A DNA stretch of 64,000 bases from Suillus spraguei. Its lineage: Eukaryota > Basidiomycota > Agaricomycetes > Boletales > Suillaceae. Within the stretch, counting starts at the first letter, position 1. Every line of letters starts with the position of its first letter. This document shows, in pieces, positions 56,481 to 64,000 of the stretch. Location: contig JABCPU010000008.1 of assembly GCA_016800925.1 (NCBI GenBank), forward strand, positions 434,001 through 498,000, read 5' to 3'. Below the pieces are notes generated by a model. It was not told where the DNA came from and did not search any database. It worked only from the letters and a program-made list of their open reading frames with translations. The position numbers and the translations under genes were made by a program.

Positions 56481-57774
56481 CGGAATTGCCATGACCACAC
56501 CCAACTCCTGAAGGCCATAAACAAGGCACACGCTGCATGAGGAGATCACATCTCTCGCAATAAATGACACTCCCATCAATGCTGCAACCATTTTTTAACT
56601 TTGGGCTGACTCTTAGCACATTACTTACAACTCACTGTTGTTAATCAATGTCAACTATTGTATCACTCATTGTCATTAATTCATGAGTGCTGTGCTCCTT
56701 TTTGTGCTCTGTTTTTCACTCAGAACTCACACCATCACACAAATCTGGTCATGTGCCACCAAGGTCAGGGAATCCTGCCTCAAAAAGGTAATAGATTGAA
56801 GTCATGTGCCCTTGTGTGTCATTTTGGCTGAGTGCCACCATAAATTTCTCAACATAAATAGCTTTACTAATATAGGACAATTAAGTGTCTGTTCCCACGC
56901 TTGTTAGTAATGTATATAGTATACATGTTTGTTACTAACGAGGGGTAAACCTATGCTGCAGTGCTTCAGCAATGCAGCACTCAGCAGTGACTTCAGGAAT
57001 ATCACGAGGGCAGGTAAATTAGGATATAATATACATGGCTTATCAGCACTGGTCTGAGATCAAATTAATGTCTTCTCATCGCCGCTGCATGTTGCATGCA
57101 GCAATAGTCTGAGAATGTGTGAGGTCATCTTCATTGTTGCATGTCAGCTAACAGCTCTATCAATTAGGAACACTTCTTCAAAAGATCCTCCAGAGGTACC
57201 ACACACACATATATATTGCGCCTTGTGACACTATAACCCAATACTTCTTTCTTCCTTCCCCCACCATGGCGCCTCACACCCATACAAGGACTGACCTCAT
57301 TTATGAAGATTGCCACCTTGTGAGTCATTGATTATATCTGTGAATATACATATGGTACATTCTGACAAAACCAGATGAGTTCGCACCTTTGGGGAAGTGT
57401 GCACCTCACTGTGCCTTTCCCGCACATTTCACATTTGACTGCACTTCATCACGTTTTTTTGCACTTCATTGCGTACATGCTTAAGCGCGCCTCGGAGGTG
57501 CTCGGGTGCACATGTAATAGTGGAGAGGTTAGGGATTTCTCAAGCAAGCCTCATGGTGTCTTAGCAAGCTTGTTCCTATCATATAATGGATTCTTGTCAT
57601 GTAATTTTTCCTCAGTCATTCTCTCATCCTTCTTTTGGATAGTGGCTGAGGTATCCACTTACTGTCATTAATATTTACTTTATATCTGACTATGTAGTAG
57701 CATGGTATACACCACTTTTACTTAGGTGAATAATAGTTGTTCTCTCATCCTTCCTTTGGATAGCGGCTGAGCGT
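56481..57774. other. Degenerate intergenic DNA, one possible orphan first exon
   Basis: No gene is recognisable. At 57266 a start codon in good context (caccATGg) follows a TATA-like atatatattgc and a pyrimidine-rich leader. It opens an 18-codon exon (MAPHTHTRTDLIYEDCHL) ending at a GTGAGT donor near 57319. I could not follow it further, so it may be the orphan first exon of a broken transposon gene. A 40 bp piece (ctctcatccttc(t/c)tttggatagyggctgag) occurs twice, at 57620 and 57740. Confidence 0.4.
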
Positions 57775-58730
57775 TGTAGCGAGAAAAGTCACGCTGACCG
57801 TCAAAACCCCATTTTCAACAAGTGTCTCGTTAATGTCTGCGGCGGCAACCGAAGGATTTCCTTATAGCGACGAAATAGCCTTTTCGCTCCACTAACGCGG
57901 AACCGTTCTTCTTCTGCAAACCCTTACCAAATCCTTGCGCCGATGCCCTCATGTCCCGTCCTATTCCGTCTAGAATCCATTGGTGCGTAGTTACCTCACT
58001 TCCGCTGTTACTAAACCTACGGCAGGATTTACCTTATATCTCAAGGGGCCGCTGCATGCTGTGCGCCTCATAATTAAGTACCCTGTTTATTTTCTTTCTC
58101 ACTACCGGACTCGCATAGTTATCTCGTACCCGCTCGCATATGTTAAAAAGGACTGAACATACATACCGTCACTTACTTCCCATTACATCCCTTCACTAGG
58201 ACTTAGTATCAGAAACGCTCGCTAGTCGTAATCTATTTGCATTTGAACTCTTCTCCGTTTGAACCACGCTCATTGATTTAACCACTGGTAACTTTACCGC
58301 TCCAAGTACCACATGACTTTCGACTTCGCTACTTGTAGCCAGACCGCAGCCAGTGATCTCGCTGGGTCAATTTCTCTCTCATCTGCATTCCTGCTCATAC
58401 AGAAGTTGCTGCTACTGCTACCGCACCGCTGGTAGTTATAACATTTTCGTCTCGCCCAAGCAACTTTGTTCCTGCCCTCGCTAGCTAACCATTGCAGCTA
58501 TCATTACCACGCATGTACCGCTGACACCGCACTAGTACCACCGCTAACCTTGGAAATCAGAATCCTCATTGCCATTTTAGTACTTCATTGTTTCCTTCGC
58601 ACTAACTTAGAAGGAATTGCTTCTATCTGCAGTCCTCTTGGGTCGAACATCTCACTCACGCCTTTAGTAGGATTAACGCTGCGCTTATACTTAGGCCAGC
58701 ACTAGTTTCTTCATTTCAGCGTGGTATATG
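57775..58730 (-). mobile_element. Family A2 element, diverged reverse copy
   Basis: The reverse complement resembles 33905-34816, most clearly at its 3' part. Shared features are the end TGTAGCGAG/CTCGCTACA, the block with aacgagacacttg, and the ctacgcaccaatggatt segment. The head region is diverged and the right border uncertain. Direct repeats of about 24 bp (gtggtatayrccacttttactt) lie near both sides, at about 57704 and 58720. Confidence 0.55.
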
Positions 58731-58812
58731 CCACTTTTACTTAGTTTTGTCAGGTTATGAGCCCTGGTTATGCCAACTAGCCAGCAACCTAGTAGAAACA
58801 ACTCACGAGGTC

Positions 58813-61311
58813 ATGCACCTCTCAGACATGATGTCCTCCACCAGTGACACCCTCTCAACCCCAGTCCTTACAGGCCCAGAGAATTTCCAGCTATGGAAAC
58901 TTCGCATCACTGGAAAACTTCACAGAGAGAAAGTACTGCACATTGTCACAGGCACAGACCCTGACCCAACTGCTGCAATCACCACCACTCCTAGCATCTC
59001 CACCACCTCAGCCTCTTCTGCCTCACTCCCAATAACCACTAACAGTGGTGTGACAGAATCATGGGCTGTGTGTGATGAGAAGGCACATGGCATCATCCAA
59101 GACCATATCTCAGATGCCCTTCTCATGAAGACACAAGCATGTGCAACAGCAAAGGCGCTCTTTGATGAACTCGCAAAAATCCACAATACATTGAGTGTTG
59201 CCAATGCCTTCTACATCTTTGAACAACTCATCACTTTGAAGTGGGATGGCGCTTTGCAGATAATGACCACATCACAAAGTTCTGCAGTCTTGAGTCGTGC
59301 CTAACAGGCATGAATTTCACCATTGATTCCAGAATTGTCGCATTTGTGCTTATGCACTCCCTTCCTGATACACCTGACTGGCGCACTTTTGCCTCCTCTG
59401 TCCTCAATACCATCACAAAAAAGGACCTCACTTTCAATGCAATTGAGACCAGAGTCATTGCAGAGGTTGTGTGCCAACCTGTTGCCGCCTCGAGTGCATA
59501 TACTGCAGCAAGTGCGAAATCTGAAACATGGTGCGCACTACATCAAACAGCTACACATGACATGCAAGACTGCAATGTGATCAAGGAACACAGCCACACG
59601 CTCAGGGAGGGAAAGAAGAAAAAGAAGGACAAGGCAAAGAAAGCGGTGTAAAGATACAACCTAGCTTGGGCTGTAGATAAACCACGGCCTAAACTAGTAT
59701 GCGAGTCTTGCGCTCCATCTAGTCTGCTTCACTTGTAAGAACAAGAGCATTCAACCCTAAAGGGGGATGCCTATTTAGTATGGTCAAGTTCGAGTCTAAC
59801 TTATTTGCGAAACAAGCATCTGAGTCAGCGGTAAGTTGCCGCGGTCAGCAATGATACCACCAGAACTAGCGTCGTGCGCTGCAGTGCTACCATCGTCGAG
59901 ATGAGGTCAGTAACAGTTGCATCTAGCGAGCGATGTCGAGCGGTGGTCTCAGCGGTAGCAGTAAGGTTGCGAGCGGTGCAAAGAAACAGTAAAGAAGTCC
60001 ACGGTACTTTCAGCAGTAAAGTAGCGGAGTGTGAGAAGTTCAGTCAAAAGTAACAATCAAAAGTCCAGTGGTATGCCGGCGGTAACGGAGAACGAGTGTG
60101 ATGTATTAACGAGCGATAAGGGAACTTTAAAGACTACGTCCACTACTGGGTTGATCCAGAGCTAGACAATAATCCTGACCTATAGTACGTGCAATGGTGT
60201 AAAATCAGGTGCTCTATCGTGTGGGGTACACGGTGCTTATATCCTAATTGGTATGTACTTGGAATACTCTAGGCGAGATCAGTAGCGCTGGAGTGTAGTA
60301 ACCGCCATAAGTAAACATAGCGCAAGGCACTGCGGCACGAGGCAACATGTAATAATGCTTGCCGTGGAATCAGTGATAATGAACAGGAAACAAACTACGC
60401 ATCAAATGGAGCTATGCAGATGCGGCAAGGACATGGAAGGACATCGGTTCATGGAACGTGGTGCAGCAGTCAGTACGGTGTGCGGTAAGCATGGGATGCC
60501 GCCAGTTACTGCTAAAGGGGTAAGAAGGCCATGGACTAGTGGTAACTCCTGTAGACGTGAGATGAGTGTCAAAATATGGGGTTTTAAGCCCAGCGCCAAT
60601 ATGTTCGTTACAGCATAATCACCTGCAGACTTGGACTCTGAAGTAGACACTGAGAGCACTGCAGTTAGAGAATGTGTACATATCTCTAAGGCTTTGACAA
60701 AACATGTTCAGGCTTACTCTGCGTCTGTCACTAAGGATCACCTGGATGTCATCATTGATTCAGGCGCCTCATCGCACATGGTCCCACATTGCACTTGGTT
60801 CAAGCCAGGAACATATTGCACAATCCATCCAGCGCGAAAGATCAGTTTTGGTGATGATTCCACAGTGGATGCAATTGGAAAAGGAACCGTCACCTTTCAC
60901 ACCACTATACAAGGGCAGGTGTATGATGTTGAACTATCCAATACACTGCATGTGCCAGCCTTCATGATATCACTCATATCACTCTCCAAACTTGCACACC
61001 ATGGACTGTCCACATGTTTTGATGCCTCAATGGATAAGTGTGGAGTCTACAAAGGAGCAAGCCTTGTAGACTGCAAAGCATAAGAGTGGCCTATATTATG
61101 TCAAAGGCGCTCCACTCACCTTCACAGATCAAGTGCTCATGACAGTGGATATAAACCTCCTTCACCGAAGAATGGGACACATAGGCATGGATCGCATACA
61201 GCACATGATGGCAAATGGCCAACTTCCTGAAATTGATGCTATCACTGGACAACCTATCTTCTGTAAGCCGTGCATGCTAGGGAAGATAAAGAAACTTCCA
61301 TTCCAACTCGC
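58813..61311 (+). pseudogene. Ty1/copia gag-pol remnant, interrupted by a family A element
   Basis: Gag starts MHLSDMMSSTSDTLSTPVLT and shows the copia core (ENFQLWKLRITGKL). A frameshift near 59245 moves it to the frame of NDHITKFCSLESCLTGMNFT. A family A element fills 59647-60612. Beyond it the protease is seen (VIIDSGASSHMVPH), then, after another frameshift near 61083, a GAG-pre-integrase segment (LLHRRMGHIGMDRIQHM and CKPCMLGKIKKLPF). A second family A element cuts it at 61312. Integrase, RT and RNase H are absent, and no copia LTR was found. Confidence 0.85.
59647..60612 (+). mobile_element. Family A LTR-like element, complete 966 bp copy
   Basis: Starts TGTAAAGATACAAC and ends GTTCGTTACA. 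It is the only uninterrupted copy in the window and served as the reference for the others. The junctions are gcgg on the left and gcat on the right, so no clean target duplication remains. Confidence 0.75.
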
Positions 61312-63009
61312 TGTAAAGATACAACCTAACCTGGGCTGTAGATAAACTACCTCCTAAGTTAGTATGTGTGGTTTTGCGCTCCATCTAGTCTGCTTCACTT
61401 GCAAAACAAGAGTGTTTGACCCTACAGGGGGATGCCTGTTAGTATAGTTAAATCCAAGTCAAACCAGTGAGCTAAAGTAGTGTTGTAGTCAGCGATGATG
61501 CCGCCGGGACTAGTGTCTTATGTAGCGGTACTACTGTGGTTGAGATAAAGTCAGTAACAGTAACATTGAGTGAGCAATGATATCAGCGGTAGCAGTAAGG
61601 TTGCAAGCAGTGCAAAGAAACAGCAAAGAAGGCCGCAATACTTTCAGCAGTAAAGTAGCGGTGTGTGAGAAGTTCAATAAAAATAGGAATCAAGAGTCTA
61701 ATGGTAATGGTGAAAGAGCGAGATCGATTAATGAGTGGTAACAAACTTTAAAGACTAAGTCTACTACTGGGTGGTTCCAGAGCTAGACACTAATCCTGAC
61801 CTATAGTATGTGCAATGGGGTAAAATCAGGTACTGTATCATGCGGGGTACACGGTGCTTATATCCTAAAATGTATGTATTCGGAATGCTCTAGGCGAGAT
61901 CAGTAGCACTTGAGTACAGTAACTGCTGTATGTAAATGTAGTGCGAGGCGGCTGCAGCATGAGGCAACGTGTGATAAGGTTTGCTGTGGAATCAGTGATA
62001 ACAATCATAAAACAAACAATGCACAAAATGGAGCTATGCGGACGTGGCAAGGACATGGGAGGACATTGGTACATGAAACGTGGTGCAGCAGTCAGTACGG
62101 TGTGCGGTAAGCATGAGATACTGCTGGAAATGCTAAAGAGGTAAGATGGCCTTTGGACTGGTGGAGATTTGTTAAGACTGTACTCAAGGGTAGAGAGATC
62201 CGAAGGGCTTTGGCCTCAGTTCGTACACTGTGCCCCTTTCTCGAGTAATGCCCCTTATTTCAGGGAGGAGTTATTCGTCCGAAGACCCGGAAGGGGTTGC
62301 GCGACGGATCCGGGTGTCCGAAGGTGTCGGATATAACATGTCCGAAGGTAATTCGGAACGTAAGGAGAGGACAGAGATTAAGGCTAGTTTCGGAACGAGT
62401 TCCTAACTAGAAACTAACGGAGATGGACTATCCGAAGATAGAGTCGGAGGTATAGACTATAGGAGTCAATCCTAAGTCTCGGAAGGTGACTTAAAGCGGA
62501 GAGTGGCTTAAGTCCGGAGGAGGCAGAATGAGTAGAATCTAAGATGATATTTGAACTAAGGTTCTACTGAGATCTACAAGTGGTTTATATACAGTAAGTT
62601 TCTAAGACGGATAATTAGCAAGTCCGGGACCGAGGGCTATGTACGAAGTGTAACGGAAGTCTATTAGTTATTGCACAGCGGATCAGTAAGCATGAATCGG
62701 AAATGAACACAGGAAAACGGATCAGTAACACAGGACGGAAATATAAACAGCCGGAGTACCGGTAGTAGGAGAAATGACGAAAGGAGATAGACGCAGATGT
62801 TCACCAGGGAGTTAAGGTGCGAGAAGTGAGTACATTTGGGAGGGGGGTCCGGACAGGATCTGTGGACCGGACGGATATGGAAACGATCGGATCTGGACGG
62901 ATATGATCGGATCTGAGATTAGAAGTATGGTATATGACAAGATTCCTATAGATGTGAGTCGTGTGCCAAAAGATAGGGTTTTAAGGCCAGTGCCAATATG
63001 TTCATTACA
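61312..63009 (+). mobile_element. Family A LTR-like element, split by a gypsy-2 LTR
   Basis: The left part (61312 to about 62168) and right part (about 62936-63009, ending TTCATTACA) are colinear with 59647-60612. Between them lies a reversed gypsy-2 LTR (62170-62834) and about 100 bp of other sequence. The extra 100 bp contain repeated cggat(c/a)tggacggatatgatcgg words. Confidence 0.7.
62170..62834 (-). repeat. LTR of gypsy element 2, reverse orientation
   Basis: 665 bp; its reverse complement aligns along its full length with 51975-52639 and starts TGTACTCAC, ending AGTCTTAACA. No target duplication flanks it. It inserted inside the family A element at 61312-63009. Confidence 0.85.
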
Positions 63010-63273
63010 TCCCCTGGGAACTTTAAAAACTGACCATCCCTGGTCAACTATACCACCAGTAAGGGACTTAGCAGAAATTCGAGCGATATCAAGGTCATGT
63101 GGTTCGACGCATAAGCGGAATTTGCCATGCGGAAGTGGAACTGTGGACGTGCCATGCTGTGACTGTGGACAATGCAGCAGAGTGTGATGCGGTGTGGTCA
63201 CAAATTACCATTCCCTACAAAAGGGCTGTCATTGGGCTTCACCACTTTTCCCCATCTTTACCTCATACTATCA
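63010..63273. other. Unassigned leader region
   Basis: Between the end of the family A element and the start of the next gene fragment. It is probably the promoter of that gene (ctacaaaagggctgtcattgg-type core, then a pyrimidine-rich leader). Confidence 0.35.
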
Positions 63274-63665
63274 TGTCATTGTCTTCCTCTATTTTCAACA
63301 TCTCTGCTCTCGCTGCTGAGGCTGCCGCAGCTCTGTCTGAGCCTGTGGTAGCTGACAAGGGGAAGGGGAAGAAGCGGGCTTTGGAGGAAGAGCCTGAGGA
63401 GGAGGATGTTGCTAAGGGTGACAGTGAGGAGGAGGAGGAGGAGGAGGAGGAGGAGGAAGCTCCTGTGCCCAAGAGGGTAGCACGGCCCTCCTCCAAGAAA
63501 TCCTTGGAGGTTGTGATAGAGCAACCGCCAGTAAGTCTTCTATTCCTCTTTTGACTTAGCTGTTACTGATCTCATTTAGCCAAAGGTTGGGCGCATGTCT
63601 GTTGATGGTCCTCGCCACAAGACAAAGTGTGGGACCTGCGCCAAGGGGGACCACATCTGCACCAG
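63274..63665 (+). pseudogene. Acidic protein gene with Cys motif, cut by a family A insertion
   Basis: The gene begins MSLSSSIFNISALAAEAAAA, contains a glutamate run encoded by a gaggag tract (about 63427-63462), and a basic patch (PVPKRVARPSSKKSLEVV). A 51 bp class intron (GTAAGT at 63532 to the AG near 63580) leads to an exon with GPRHKTKCGTCAKGDHICTS. There, at 63666, the family A element begins. The cysteine spacing and composition recall gene A at 45625-47442. The gene is therefore broken after about 110 codons. Function unknown. Confidence 0.5.
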
Positions 63666-64000
63666 TGTAATGAACATATTGGCGCTGGGCTTAAAACCCC
63701 ATCTTTTGACATTCATCTCACATCTACAGGAGTTACCACTTGTCCATGGCCATCTTACCCCTTTAGCAGTACCAGCAGCATCCCACGCTTACCGCACACT
63801 GTACCAACTGCCACACCTCATTCCATGTACCGATGTCCTTCCATGTCCTTGCTGTGTCCACATAGCTCCATTTGGTGTGTTGTTTGTTTTATGTTTGTTA
63901 TCACTGATTCCACAGCAAGTCTTATTACATGTTGCCTCGTCCTGCAGTGCCTCGTGCTATGTTTACATATGGCGGTTACTATACTTGAGCGCTACTGATC
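63666..64000 (-). mobile_element. Family A LTR-like element, partial, runs off the window
   Basis: Begins TGTAATGAACATATTGG, the reverse complement of the family A end, and continues to the window edge. It preserves the uninterrupted site (catatggcggttactatac) into which the A2 element inserted in the copy at 33597. Confidence 0.75.

Noticed and set aside
63427..63462. Simple gaggag repeat as a stand-alone microsatellite feature
   Set aside because: It is the coding tract for the glutamate run of the gene at 63274 and needs no separate explanation.

Overview
The window is nuclear DNA of a filamentous basidiomycete, most likely an Agaricomycete (mushroom-forming fungus). Every well-reconstructed gene is split by 46-70 bp introns that resolve exactly in frame. 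The protein families (HXXXD acetyltransferase, Fbxo21-like F-box protein, fungal O-fucosyltransferase-like enzyme, agaric-type homeodomain protein) and the KDZ-type DNA transposon remains fit that class. I cannot name the species. No tRNA, rRNA, CRISPR or prokaryotic feature was seen.

Left half (1-32.5 kb) is gene-bearing. In order it holds an amidase; a dead acetyltransferase (GNAT) plus F-box pair; the intact GNAT plus F-box/YccV pair from which the dead pair was duplicated; an HXXXD acyltransferase; a nucleotide-sugar transporter and a divergent O-fucosyltransferase-like enzyme sharing a 300 bp promoter region; a ketopantoate-reductase-like enzyme; a 12-exon xylose-reductase-like aldo/keto reductase; a PB1-domain protein with a UBA-like end; a degenerate element with inverted ends; a second F-box protein; and a homeodomain regulator. 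I rebuilt the exons by hand. All nine multi-exon gene models described as intact keep reading frame across every junction. They include exons of 11, 14, 16 and 20 nt and GC-AG introns.

Right half (about 33-64 kb) is a nested transposon graveyard. A Ty3/gypsy element (35,448-42,943) with 472 bp LTRs and a perfect ACAGC target duplication sits inside a roughly 960 bp LTR-like element (family A), which itself sits inside an older chromodomain gypsy. That 7.5 kb gypsy carries an extra sense-strand ORF with two zinc knuckles between pol and the 3' LTR. Its ATG lies one base after the pol stop. Then come two minisatellite tracts, a cluster of decayed transposon-associated genes next to a KDZ transposase fragment, a second gypsy with its 5' LTR and truncated integrase, and a copia element broken by two family A insertions. 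The last family A copy, cutting a Cys-motif gene, runs off the window end.

A recurring theme in the right half is nonsense mutation, mostly TGA where a CGA codon is plausible. Together with transition-dominated LTR differences this suggests C-to-T decay of repeats. The most interesting items are the third ORF of the gypsy element, the transporter/O-fucosyltransferase pair, the micro-exon gene structures, and the KDZ-linked gene cluster.
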